DNA of 64,000 bases, taken from Mangifera indica. Lineage: Eukaryota > Streptophyta > Magnoliopsida > Sapindales > Anacardiaceae. Shown here one piece after another: positions 24,543-36,816 of the stretch. Positions within the stretch are counted from its first letter, which is position 1. Each line of letters opens with the position of its first letter. Where the stretch lies: positions 511,001 through 575,000 of the forward strand of contig NC_058149.1 in the NCBI RefSeq assembly GCF_011075055.1, written 5' to 3'. The notes beneath the pieces are model-generated. The model did no database searches, was not told the DNA's origin, and saw nothing but the letters and a program-made list of their open reading frames with translations. The position numbers were made by a program, and so were the translations under genes.

Positions 24543-27500
24543 TCATCTAGCTATCATATCAGTCAATGTTACATTGTTAACCGAGCTGGTCCAACAATAC
24601 TCCAACTGTGGTGTAGCATTCCAAGATGCGGCAGGCCTGTTTGGGATCATAGAATCTGTGGTTTCATTTTTAAGCATGGAGAAAACCTTCAAAATGGATG
24701 GTCTATCATTAGGGTTTTCCTGGACACAAAGCAAACCTATTTGCAAGCACCTCATTAATTTACAAGGCGAATCTATATCATCAAGTGATGGATCCATAAA
24801 CTCCATGCCTTTGCCATCCTTCCACAGCTCATATGCCTGAAATCAAATGATATGTCCAATCTCAGCAATCTTGTAATCCAAACTAAGGAGATGACAACAC
24901 TTAGAGTATCAAACTATAAATGTTGAAGAAACTAGACTCTCAACTTTTTTTTTTGAAAAAATCAAACTTTTACTATTTCTTATTGAAAGTATCAAACAAA
25001 TACAATTATAATTGTTTCTTTTGTTTTGTTTAAAAAACAAGGTGATTAGTTTAGTACCCTAAATAGGAAAATTTGAGAGTTTGATTATTTCAATAGAGAA
25101 AAACAAAGTTCAACTCTTTTAATAGAATAAAAGTAATAGTTCAATAACTTCAAATGTTGTTATTCTCTAGTTAAGCTGGGAATTATAATTAATATTTTGG
25201 TAAGGGTCAATGGAAACTCACATATTGTAGAAGGTTAAATTTTCCATTCATAATGGAAAATAAATTGGAAACTTTTTTCCCACTTATTATTTCTAGGAGT
25301 AGAACACCAAAACTATAAACGTCTGATTTGGTAGAGTATATGCCCCTTTTATGGTATTCAGGAGGAAGATAGCCTCTGCATTAAATGATAACAAAACTAG
25401 AAATTACTATCTACATAAATGTAAGGTAAGGCAAATTAAAACTTGTGCTTGTGACAATATTAGGGGTGGATCTAATCCAAATCGAATTGAGCTAGAGGCT
25501 AGCTCGAGCTCTTTCAAACTGATGAACAATGTGTCATCTAAGGAGTGAACAATGTCACTGTCGATATGAATCATATTACCAGATGGACAAATAAGTTGAG
25601 CTATTAGACTGAAGCTCCAATTTGAAATCAACTCATTTGAATCGAGTCGTAAATTTGATCAAACCTAAAAGGCACTCATACTAAAGTGCTCACAAATAGT
25701 AAAACAAAATTACACCATATTGGTGTCTCTTTTTGTGGGATAATCCAACCTAAAACAAAACAATTAATGCCCTCATATAAATCTAGTAAATAAGCAATGT
25801 AGGAAAAACAATCTAATATTGTCGGCAAGATAAATAATATCATCATATGGACAAATGAGTTGATTTCAAGTTGAGCTATCCAATTGGAGTTTTAACCTAA
25901 AATCGACTCATTTAAGCAAAGTCATAAATTCAATCCAGGCCAGCTTAGATAATATCCACCCCTAGCGACATAAAGAGGAAATGTACTTACAATGTTCCCA
26001 CAATCATTCCTGTGTTTGCTTCAAGATTGTTTTTTGCGAAAATTGTAGCCATACCAAAATCTGAAATTTTAGCATTCATGCTCTCATCTAACAAAATATT
26101 ACTGGCTTTTAAGTCTCGGTGAATAACAGTAAATCTTGAGTATTCTTGGAGATACAAGAGTCCTTGAGTAACTCCTTCAATGATGTGAACCCTCTTTTTC
26201 CAATTCAAAGTATGTTGATTGCAAGGACCTGCATTAATTTAAATATGAACAATCAACATGAAGAAATTTCAGAAGAATTTAAAAAAAATTACTATTGGAA
26301 AGCACATACTAAAAAGATAATAATCCAAGCTTTTATTTTTCAAATATTCATAGATCAGCATATGCTCTTCTCTATCAATGCAATAACCCAAAACTCCAAC
26401 AAGATTTACATGTTGGAGCTTTGCCGTAAGTATAACTTCGTTCTTGAATTCCTTGAATCCTTGTGTTGAGGTTTGTGAAAGTCTCTTCACTGCAATTTCT
26501 TGTCCATCTGGTAGTACACCCTAGCAAACACACTAGTAGTCAGTATCTACTATAGGATTCTTTTGTATTTTTTATAGTTTAATTGTTAAGTATTGTATAT
26601 CGTTTGAGAAATAAGTTAGGTGTGGATACATAACTGTAAGGAAAAACTTTATCTCTTGAGCTAACTTTTGGGTTGACAGATGCGTAATAATAATTCTTTA
26701 CAGCACCCTTACGAAAATCTCACATTAGCAAAGTATGTGAAAAATGTTACGTATATGAGTATCTCACATCGTTTTAAGATATTAAGACAATAGTGTTTAA
26801 ATAGTTTGCAAACTGTTAAATTGTCAAAATATGTTTTGGGTTGTAAAACCTAAAAACAAAACCAAAACCAAAACTATTATAAGTTGTATGTTTATAACAG
26901 ATAATATTTTAACAATAGGTTTGGTATAGAACCACAAATGATTATGCAAACTTCAATGAGTATGTTGAGTAGATAAATCTCACTTTGACAAAGCACGAGA
27001 GAAATGTATGTCTATAATAGATAATATCTTAACTATAGGTCTAGTGTAGAACCAAAGATGATTGTGCAAACCTCAATGAGTATGTTGAGTAGACAAATTT
27101 CAATTTGGCAAAACACAAAAAAGATGTTAAATATATATGAACATTCAATATCGAATGGGGATGTTCGTATGATTCTAAGTACCCCTTCCCAAATGAGGGA
27201 GGTTTCCACTTTACTCCCCCTTCCCCTAGTTAAAGGGAGGTTATTGTGTTTATTGACTAACACGATAGAAATGTTGGATATATAAAAGCATGTCCCCAAA
27301 TGAGGGGAGGTTTCACCCTTATTCCCTTTCCCCTGCTTAAAGGGAGGTTGTTGGGCTTATTGTGATTGGTGTTAGACAGATGACCTCATGTGTGAAAGAC
27401 TCAATAGCACTTTTCAATGTCTAACACTAAACCATCAGACTCTTAATTATTTCATAAAACCCAACCTAACCCTGCCATTATACATTTAATGGAAGAGTGA

Positions 27501-29602
27501 ACAGTCCCGAGCACCAAATTTATAAATAGATTGTTTGTTCTATATAATGTACCTTGTAAACAGGTCCATATCCACCTTGTCCAAGCTTATTTTCCATTGA
27601 AAAACAATTAGTAGCTGCCTCTATATCTGTCCAAGTATACTCTATTAGATTTGGAACACTGCTACCGAAATCTTCATTAGCTTTCCCTTCCTTTGCTTCA
27701 TCTTTGGATCTTTTAAACGTGTCCCCAATCTTCCTTATAACTATCAACCAAGATGATTTAAAATAATTGTTTAAAAAAAAAAACCTGAAAAAAATGCTCA
27801 CTGATTGATCTGAAAATTTGAAACTTACAAGGCAATTTGATCATCTTTCTCCTCCAGCAATAATAGATCATGGACATTTTCCCTAGCAGAAGAATTACAA
27901 TGGCTGCTGTAGTCAAAACGATAGCCACCAAACGCCTCTTATTCTGTCCGTTCTTTTTACTATCTGAAGAATCAAAGAAGAGCAATACAATTTGTGCAAG
28001 TGATGAAATGGTTAAGAAGATTATTGTAACATTCTGGTCTAATAGTTTGTCCCACCACTGTTCAAATGGTCTAATAACTTGGACGCAGTTTGTAATGTGG
28101 TTTGCAACCTAAAACCCATTTTGATAACTTAGTAGGTCATAGACTATTAATTAATTTAATCAACTTAGTATGCTTACACATACTTAGCATTTCTCTTGTG
28201 TCACTTTCAACATATCATTCTCAAACGATATAAGATGTTTATATATACTCAATATCAAACTTACAAAACTTAACATTTTTATTGAAATTTGCTCTACTAC
28301 CATTCAAATGGTTCAATAATTCGGTCCACTGTTAAAATATTATCATTTTAGAGATAAATCTGTCACAATTTGTTTTTTGATTTTGTAACCTAGAATGTGA
28401 ATATTTTGTTATTATTCCCAAACAAGGTGGAATGCTCATACATACCCACATCTCTCCTGGGGTGTTACAATTAGAACAAGTGAAGATGGAATATGCTGAT
28501 TACCTGCAGCAGCTTCAGAAAGCTCCCAATTCAAGTCATAGGAGACAAGCCACACATAGTAACCACGTAAACCTTTCTCCTTGGCATAAGAAACCTTTCT
28601 TCTGATGGCTTCAACGCCATCAAAACCAATCCAATATGTGCCGATTGTGCAGAAATTCACCACATAAGTGTCATTGTACATAACATGTATATTGGAGCCA
28701 GATTCCGCAATGTAATTCTTGATCTCCTTGTAGGTCATATACCCACCCGTTGAATTCCTAGCTGGCCCTATTGCTGCTGCACCAATGCCACTATCCTCAG
28801 GATTCTTCAGAATCCATGCAAATCCATAGAAAGGCAAACCTAAAACCAGCTTATCAGCTGCTAACCCGCTTTCAATCCATTCCCTTATACCGTTATCCGT
28901 ATTGGTTGAATTAGTTGGATCGTATAGAGCAGCATGAGCGCCTGTAACATTGCTCAATTCGGGCATGGTGAACCTGGCAGCTACAACATGAACCCAATCC
29001 AAATTTTTTTTTATTGAGTCTACGGGGTAGCTTCTTGAAGGTGTCAATGGCGTATAACCAACCGATGCTGTCAAAAAAAGCTGTGACTTTCCTGAGATTG
29101 TTGCCTCTAAAGCGATAGCCATTCGCCACTCTTCAAAGAGTACACCCATATTGACCATATCAGAGCCTGATGGCCCCGGATACAAAGACAGGTCCAGGCC
29201 CTGGAAGTGATAGTGCCTGGCTATTTTTATCGAGGAATCGATGAAAGATTTCCTGGAAGAAGGGTTGCTTGCCAAGGAAGAAAATGTCGAATTACTTACT
29301 CCCTCTCCTCCGATGGACAGGAGTGTAGCGACTGATGGGTTCTTCTGCTTGACCGTTTCCGTGAAGGTTGAGAAAAAATTTTCAGGGAACAGACTGAGCT
29401 CGTAGGAGGTTGAATTGACGCCAGCGAAGGCGCAAATAATGTGAGTAAAGAGGGAGGATTTTATTTCAGAAACATGAAGCTCAGACTCATATCGTGAATC
29501 ATACTTGTAATATCCAGCTCTGATCCAATTTTCCCCGATTGAAGGACTAAATTGTAAAGAAAATAAAACCTGAAGAACAAGAATGATCGTCTTGGATCCC
29601 AT
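24543..29602 (-). CDS. GH18-ectodomain receptor-like kinase (CHRK1 type)
   Basis: Seven exons, 3' to 5': 24543-24836, 25222-25375, 25991-26228, 26310-26520, 27553-27740, 27829-27963, 28504-29602; 2,319 nt, 772 residues, no interruption. Signal peptide 1-23; GH18 domain about 24-366; membrane span about 378-400 followed by basic CWRRK; kinase about 455-730. The chitinase active site is ruined: QGLDLSLYP stands where NGLDLDWEYP is in the neighbours (catalytic Glu gone, one residue shorter), and MAYDFYG is replaced by VVAARFT. The kinase is complete: GQGGYGPV loop, VK at 485-486, HRDLK at 581-585, DFG at 601-603, PPEY, and a DLSV/SRK-type tail. It probably senses a glycan or protein at the cell surface and signals by phosphorylation. 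Tobacco CHRK1 has the same architecture and also lacks the catalytic Glu. Ligand unknown. Confidence 0.92.
25448..25966. repeat. TIR-type repeat in receptor kinase intron
   Basis: Bounded by TAGGGGTGGATC at the left and ATATCCACCCCTAG at the right, which are inverted. It lies in the intron between the exons ending at 25375 and 25991. The interior repeats TTGAGCTATT and AAATCGACTCATTT-like phrases found elsewhere in the window. hAT-like termini are suggested, but no clear 8-bp target duplication is seen. Confidence 0.45.
27183..27361. repeat. Direct repeat pair in receptor kinase intron
   Basis: Two copies about 107 bp apart share CCAAATGAGG, GGAGGTTTC, TTCCCCT and TTAAAGGGAGGTT phrases (AAATGAGG at 27191 and 27298). 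The C/G-rich blocks stand out from the AT-rich intron, and related AGGGAGGTT phrases occur in the TRIM-like repeat near 30800. Probably internal sequence of a degraded TRIM-type element. Confidence 0.5.
28024..28400. repeat. LTR/TRIM-like fragment in first receptor intron
   Basis: Begins GTAACATTCTGGTCTAATAG and includes a second CAAATGG-TCAATAATTC-GGTCCACTG phrase near 28313. Similar openings (GTAACAT-CTGG then CAATAGT) occur at 24489, 45739 and 46271, all between genes or in introns, which identifies a dispersed family. Confidence 0.45.
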
Positions 29603-29642
29603 TGAAGGACTAACTGGTTCAATTCAGAGATGAATAGATAAC

Positions 29643-29655
29643 TTTTATATATATA
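29643..29655 (-). promoter_or_regulatory. Possible TATA box of the receptor kinase
   Basis: TTTTATATATATA on the plus strand reads as a TATA element about 41-53 bp before the start codon on the minus strand. The leader would then be short. The region is AT-rich, so chance occurrence is possible. Confidence 0.35.
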
Positions 29656-29659
29656 AAAA

Positions 29660-30529
29660 GTTTTCTGTTGGATGCTGATGCACGTACTTGGTCTCATTAT
29701 GGGCGGATTGTACTATAAGCCAGACAAAATATTTGATTTCAAAACTGCAAGCTTCCAGTATTAAAACTAAAAGTAACAATACCTGAAAATATCGAATTAT
29801 CATATTTTTACAGAATAGAAGTTTATTTTTTCATTAAAGAGATTGAAGAGATTAGCTTTCAGATTTTCCTACTAAAAGTAATAAACTTTCACTATTTTCA
29901 ATCGAAAGAATCATACTAATGAATAAAATCTAATAGTTTAGTCATTTCAAAAGAAAACTATTAGAGTTCGATTTTTTCAATAGAAAAAATAAAAATGGAA
30001 ATCGGCCGATTTAATAAATAAAAAATGATAATTTGATAATTACAGATGCTATTATCCTGATAAAAATATTCCTTTGTTCTAGTATAAAGCAACTACAATT
30101 ACGAAGACAGCAATTTATTTATCCGCCTGACAAAGACTGGTCATAGTAAATCGCCGATTATTCCAATAAGATTTTGTTTCATTCGCAGTTTCTTGATTTT
30201 TCATAAACTATAGGACAGCCGTTGACATGTTATCGATTCATTCTAATTTAGTTGTTCCACAAAGTTTCATTCGTAATTTTTGAAAAGGCAGCGTTCTGCC
30301 CTATAATCATATTGCAGTTTCATTTTCTTAGCATTAATAGAGAAACCACGAGGTGAAGTGGTGAGTATCCTATAGGAGCAATGTAATATCTATCCACTTT
30401 AAGTATATACTTATATGTATTATCACGTTATTGAATATTACTTTATCCTTAATTTAAAATCACTCAATCACATGATAATATATATCAAATATATATTTAT
30501 TTATATATTTAAAATAAATATATATAATT
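29660..30529. other. AT-rich upstream region of the receptor kinase
   Basis: No gene. Bases 29760-30060 belong to the TTTCAATAGAAAAA-type dispersed repeat also found near 530-800, 9930-10040, 16640-16750, 21010-21300 and 24930-25160, several of them upstream of chitinase copies. Bases 30400-30540 hold a palindromic AT-rich MITE-like block. Confidence 0.45.
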
Positions 30530-31000
30530 TTATTAATCTTATACTAGTTGGAAATTAGGTCGAGTGTGGATATATAATTGTGTTGGAAAATCTCACATTT
30601 GAACTAGTTTTTGAGTGGGAGAAACCCAACATCACTTTTGGTAGGTCCAACATGCAGTATTAGAACCCAAGGTTTGGAACGACTTCATCCAAATCCACAA
30701 CATAAGTCCATTTTTCGAAGTTTCAAGCTGGTAATCCAAACGCCCAGTGGAGGGGATGTTGTTTCTTACTCCCAATTGACTTCAGGAGGCTAAAATGAAA
30801 GGGAGGTTCCATAGCTTTACTCCTCGGTTGACCTGCACGATTGAGGGGAGGTTGTTGATGGACCAATGACTGATGGGGGAGACATGTTGAGCATCCCACG
30901 TTGGTTAAAAATTAGATTGGGTGCTGGTATATAAGTGTAATGGAAAACCTCATCACTTCTAAAGAGAAAAGTGAAAAAATATTGAAAAATATTGACCCTA
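30530..31000 (+). mobile_element. Second TRIM-like element
   Basis: A left block (about 30545-30600, TTGGAAATTAGGTCGAGTG then GGAAAATCTCA) is repeated at about 30900-30955 (TTGGTTAAAAATTAGATTGG then GGAAAACCTCA). Before the right block is a purine run GGGGGAGACA (30876-30885), like a polypurine tract, followed by TGTTGAGCATCCCAC, like an LTR start. After the left block GTATTAGAACCC resembles a decayed primer-binding site. Divergence is higher than in the element at 8853. Confidence 0.5.
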
Positions 31001-33650
31001 TTGGACATAATCCAATTTTTGATAAATCAGGATAAATGACGCATGTTCTTTCTCTTTAACTATTTACTTTATTAATCTCATACACAATCTCTGGTTGTTT
31101 TCTACAATTGGTCCCCTCCCTCCATCTAGTCTTCAATCAAACTGTGTTTCTTGAACTTCCAAGGGTATCTTTTCTTTTTGTTTAATAACTGCAGCAATAA
31201 TACATTCTTATTTGTTGAGAATCATAACACTACACAACGAAAATGGGATCATGAAAATCCCTAACAGTGCCAACCAGATTGAACCAGCAAAAGCAAAAAC
31301 TAAATATGATCCTGGAAATGGCAGAAAAATCTATCTGGGTAGTCTAGTGTTATCAGAATTTGCAACACCAGTCGTAACCTTGGCAACATCAAGAGCTCAG
31401 GTTTCAGGCTTTTCGTTGGAGTACCACACAAAGTAGCCAATCGCATCGGCAAAAGCAAATCTTGTAATAGCCATTTTCTTGGACATTGGCTGAGGCTTTC
31501 ACGCCCGTGAAGGACCTCTGATTCATGTTGTGCCATTTGATCTGGTCCTGCCATTTTCAATCTCTTTGAATCTTTTTGTTTCTTGTTTTTGTAACAAGCC
31601 GGTACAAATGTAGAGATTTATAACTCAAAACTATTTAATTAGTTTTATCTTCGCATTTCTAAGCAATGTGACATGACTATACATGTCTAGCATCCTCCTA
31701 TTTTGCCAACATGACATTTACCTAACATGTTACAGTTTTGATGGATAAAAATGTGTTTGCTTCCTAAAATTATCAAACAATTCCTGGTGTCAGGCGTCAT
31801 TTCAACCAGTAATCCGGATCTCCATCTCGACTTCTTGGTTATGGAGAATAGATAGTGATTGAAAACTCCTGATATTTTTATAAATTTATATTTCAAATTT
31901 ATGGTAATATCAATATGAACATAAAGATTAGATTTGTGGGTATCAATAGCTAAGGGTTAATTCAAACCGACTCTAAAACTCGAACTTGAGATAAGTTGGC
32001 TAAAGAAACCACTGGAAAGCGTCGAAGGAAAAGAAGAAGGGTAGTTGAAGATGAAGAATAAAAATTGGTAAAAAAGAAACCAAAAACTGAAAAATCGTGA
32101 AGAAGATGAGAAGTTGTCAGAGAAAACGTATCTCGATGACCACCTAAAGACTCGCTCAAGTTGAGCTGACTCAATTCAAACTCAAGCTGAAATTATCCCA
32201 GCTTGAATTCAACTTATTCAAGTTAATATCAAGTTAATCTTGAATCGATTTGATTCGAATTCACCCTTATCACTAGCTTATCCCTTTACATTAGATCAAA
32301 ATATTAGGTTTCATACTAAATACATGAACTTGAGTATTCATTACTGGATTTCAGCTTTGGTTATATTTGGCTAGTATTGAATAAAAGGAAAAGTTGGAGA
32401 GTATGAATTGGTTTATACCTTAATTTCCTCCCATACTTTAATAGATCTTATACAATAAATACAATATGGTTTATAATTTGTTCTGCACATCAAGTAATAT
32501 ATTTGTACTAGAAGTTGTGTCTTTGGGTCATGATATTTCAAGTTAAAAGACTCAGTCCAACCCTGAACTAAATTAGAATTTCTTAGAAAACCCTAAACTT
32601 GAACACAACCTAACACAATTTGTTTTGACTCGAAACAACATGTGTTATATGTTTTCCATATATACATGACCTGAAGTGACCAAACCTGACCAGTTTTAAC
32701 ATGAAATGACACTTGCATATGAGTTGTGTTCAGGTTATGAAGGATCAACTCAAACAGGACCCAACTTGCAAACAAGTTTATTCAAACGCAATTCAAATTA
32801 AAATTCATATAAAAAATACTCAACTCAGACCCACCTTCTAAAATTTCATGTAACGTCGGGCTAACAGGCTGTAGTGAAAATTGCTAACTCAATATTAGAT
32901 GTAAACTTTCATTCTGAGAGCATATGTGTGTATTAAACACCCAGAAAGAGATTTAAAAGAAAAGCATAATTTCTAGCATGAAATGTTTTTGACACTTTCA
33001 AAACTAGATTGAATGCATGAGTTTGCTAGATAAAAGTGGTTCAAATTTATAGTTAAAAATTTTTCCAAATTGTTCATGACTATTAACAACCATAGCAATT
33101 TTCTTCAAGAAAGACTCCATAAATGTATAGTCCAGATACATTTTATGGAAAGAATCACAGAGCAAACCTATCGTAAAACTGGGTGGTTGTTCGTAAATCT
33201 GTTGTTCAGTAATAAAAATGGCCATACAATCTCACACAACATAAACACAGAAGCAGGCAGATAAAAAGTAAAACAGAACAAAGAATGTCATAGAATATGT
33301 TTTAGCAATTAAAATTGAAAATTTAGTCTGACAGCAAAAACTCAAACTGAAACTGTCTTTTGGACTCGATTTGAACTTAAACAGTTTAATGGAGATATAT
33401 CAAGAAACAATTGATATATATGTATTGCAGAGAATAGTTAACTGTGCTGTCTCCATGTATTTGTCCATTATAAGTTCAATGGTAAGGGATTCTGCAAAGT
33501 GCTGCAGACAACAATTGAAACCAAGTCATTCAGAATTCGGAATCCTTTCTCTTACACTTGTCTAGAAATGTAGACTTCAGAAGTAGTTATTTACGTAGAG
33601 GCGGTTACCTTGTGTAAATAAGCAGAGTCAGAATCAGAAGTCGAAACCAT
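31001..33650. other. Intergenic region, no assignable gene
   Basis: Short open frames at 31212-31436 (+) and 31300-31560 (-) have more balanced base composition than their surroundings but match no family I recognise. Bases 31950-32280 and 32520-32880 are dispersed repeats of the CAAGTTGAGC/CTCAAGC kind. Bases 33000-33560 may be 3' flank of the downstream minus-strand gene. Confidence 0.4.
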
Positions 33651-36600
33651 CTACTGCTTTTCTCTCAGCCATTCGACAAAACTGTCAAGGATCACAGGCC
33701 AAGCTAGAGTTTCATCATAGTTCTCAACATCAGGAAAGCTAACCTGCAAAGAAATATTGAATGGCTTGAATATTGCAAATAACTGGCCTATGACAATTCT
33801 CCACCATGAATTTTCTCCCATGTAGAATGCAGTACACATATATTTACGTTGAGAAAGTACATCATGAAAGTGAAAAGTTAACACATACAACTTTGACTAT
33901 TAAACACAGTTTCTTTCCTGCCATATACAGTCCCGGTGCTTAGAAAAACTTCGGAAAGATGAAATTTAGTTAATAGTTAAAACATAGTTAAAAGAATGAT
34001 GCCACACGAGAAAAACGTGTTTGCTTTATGTTTTTCAATAATAGGATCCTGGTCACATATATCCTCCTGAAATGGAAATTCATTATTTTGTTTTATTGTT
34101 TAAATTTGAGCTACTTAGTGGGCTTGTTAATCCGATCAGGATCTGAAAGGTTCATTGATTAGATCAGCAAACTTAACAAAATTTCCAAAAAGACATATAT
34201 TGCAAACAATTAGCATACCTCTTGGCAAAAGCGAAGAAAATTCTCCCACTGATCCAAGCTTATCACCTGGTAATCAGTTTGGACCTGAACGAAGATACAA
34301 ACCCAAGCACAGCGAAAAAGTAGCATTAAAGGAAATATTGAGAAGACAATATGTACTCCACATCAACAAACTTATCAGTAAATCTCAAAAGAATACTGCT
34401 CTGGAAAAAGAAATGCGACGTTAGTTTTGCTACCAACCTTTAGATACTCAATGAACGAATCAACCTGGTGAGAGAATTGGGATCTTAGAACAACATTTAG
34501 CAATTCACAGGTGGTCTCAATGTCTATAAACTTCTGCCTCTCTTCTGCAGATATCGAAATATAAATTTAAAGAGAGAGTTTTCAGTGAAACCAAAAATGG
34601 AAATTCCATGTCAGTTAAAAGAAGTATCTCACCCGTTAAATGGTAGCGGTATGCAAAAGCATGAAAATCCGCAAATTGTGATGGCTCCTTAATAACCTTT
34701 ACAGGATGCAAAAAGATGAAGTATTGTCACCCAATTGCCCGTTGTTAAGAAGCATAAAATATCACTTACAAAACATGACTGTGAAAGCTATCCAAGTGAG
34801 TCAAGAATTTATAAGAAATGAATGAAAATACCCCTTTCTCCAGTTCTGAAACTGCTTTCTTCAGTGAGCAAAAAGTGTCAACCTGTAAGGTTTCAAGGCC
34901 ATTTTGCCACTCATCCTGACAAAAGTAGGATCAATTGTCACATAGTGAATTAACGAACTCCAAATTGCATGCAAAACATCATACATACATGCATACGTAT
35001 ATACATATATAAGACATTATCTGTAAAGTGATTTATTCTCGTACAATGCCACAAGATCAATAGTAAATATATGATAGTGGCATAAGCCACAAGTTTCTAA
35101 AATCACTGCTATGGCTTACCAAGGTAAAATAACCTTGCTTTGCTGCCTTCAATTTCCTGTAATTACAAAAAATCAAAATTACAAGATAAGCCGAAAACTT
35201 AATCGGTATGAAGTACAACCAAGCACTGATTCCACATAAGAATAGATATACCAAGCAAACATCAATATCCTGACATCAGTGTGCTCCATTTTCAGATCCT
35301 TGCAAAGTGCCATTATTCCATCTGGGCTGCTCATCAAAACATAATATTATGAAAAATTCAGTAATAATATCAAGTATGCAAGAGTGAAAATATCAACTTC
35401 ATCGACCACCATTTGTGCTCACGTCAACTTTCAGACAGTTGTAACATTTAAATAATTTCTAATAATGCTCATACTAAGGACAGAATTCTTCATTACCATA
35501 TACACGGATAAAGAGCTTTCCGTATTTTATATAGGGAAACATTAGCCATTTTGGCAGATGAACATGAAACTAACAAGTAACGACAAAAATCATTAATAAG
35601 CACACGTGTCACACACAAATGAAAGTAGAAATTGCCTAGCATGATAGCAGTTGATAAATTTGTTTTAGAAATGTAGATACTTACTCAATTACACCATCAT
35701 TAGCATATCTATTGAACAAGGCTATTTGTTCCCTCTCCTTTGTTTTAGCTTTAGCTAACATGGAAAACAAGCATCATTGGTTAGAACACCAGGCGATGGA
35801 TGATTAAACAGATTAACATAAAACTTTTACTCAACTTCTAGCAAATTCTACCAGCAAACTAATCATAACTACTTATACATAGAAACTAATTTTTTGTCGT
35901 ATCATTGATTTTAATTTCCCTTTGGATTATGTTTAAATCACATTAACTTCCATATAAGAATTTGCATAATAATATTACAAGGTGACACTACTAATATGAA
36001 AAAACTCCTACATTACACATACCTCGCTAAATTTATATCTAATAAAAACATGACACGTGTACTTTTTTCCCAAATCATTGGCCTCGCCAAGTGCCTCATT
36101 TGTCTACTATAAAACCTACTAAGTGGGATGAACTCAATCTCAAAACCAACCGGAAAACCCCAGATCTGAAGATCCAAAACCCTCTTAGTTAAATCGAAAC
36201 TATGAACTCTGTAACTCTCTAATTATTGCAATAAAATTAATGGATAAAAATTAACAACAACAGCAATAAGATCTAATTATTTCCACTTCTAAGCAATAAC
36301 AAACATGAAGAGAATCAATCACAAAATTTTAAAACTTTCCCCGCTATTTAACAAACAATTTTCATCTGAAAACTGTCCATGAATAAACAAAACGCTACAA
36401 GTTTCAAGTCATCTCCTAAAAGTTTCAATCTTTGTTTTTTCCTTTAACTAGAAGTTTCAATTATTTGTCTCCTTTCTAACATTCTTCTCTTTTCCCGCTC
36501 TTTCTAGGCAACCAAACAAAGAGTACGAATTTTTTCAGCACGCAATTCATTCCTGCTTTACAATAACAAAACCCGAACGATTTTTTTACATTGACTCTCT

Positions 36601-36816
36601 ACTCAACGACAAGTTATAAAATTAATAGAAGATTCAATATTTCATCCATTTTTCCCGTTCCCGCGCTCTCTAGGCAAACAAACATGAAAGCCAAGAATTT
36701 TCTGAAGATCAAAAAGTTCAAAAAAAAAAAAAGGTACCAGAACGAGGGTCAGAGGATGATTTGGCACGTGAAGGGCTAGGTGGGGCCGCAGCTTTTCTCT
36801 TGCTAGAAGGAGGCAT
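33651..36816 (-). CDS. DCN1-like cullin neddylation protein
   Basis: Nine exons, 3' to 5': 33651-33743, 34219-34284, 34438-34544, 34633-34696, 34832-34915, 35120-35156, 35252-35326, 35685-35754, 36738-36816; 675 nt, 224 residues, phases all consistent. After a short Lys/Ser/Pro-rich N-terminus (MPPSSKRK) comes a single DCUN1 (PONY) domain, without the N-terminal UBA domain of some family members. Typical stretches are AKQGYFTL, FADFHAFAYRY and the C-terminal AWPVILDSFVEWLRE. The Ala and the Asp six residues later match two residues of the cullin-binding DAD patch. The family acts as a scaffold-type NEDD8 E3 that promotes cullin modification with RBX1 and UBC12; in plants this bears on auxin and other CRL-dependent signalling. 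One exon is only 37 nt. AAR3 of Arabidopsis is a relative, but orthology is not claimed. Confidence 0.93.

Noticed and set aside
31212..31560. Overlapping open frames on both strands with fairly balanced base composition
   Set aside because: No family was recognised, neither frame shows convincing splice partners, and stops break the most protein-like reading. Left unassigned rather than called a gene.
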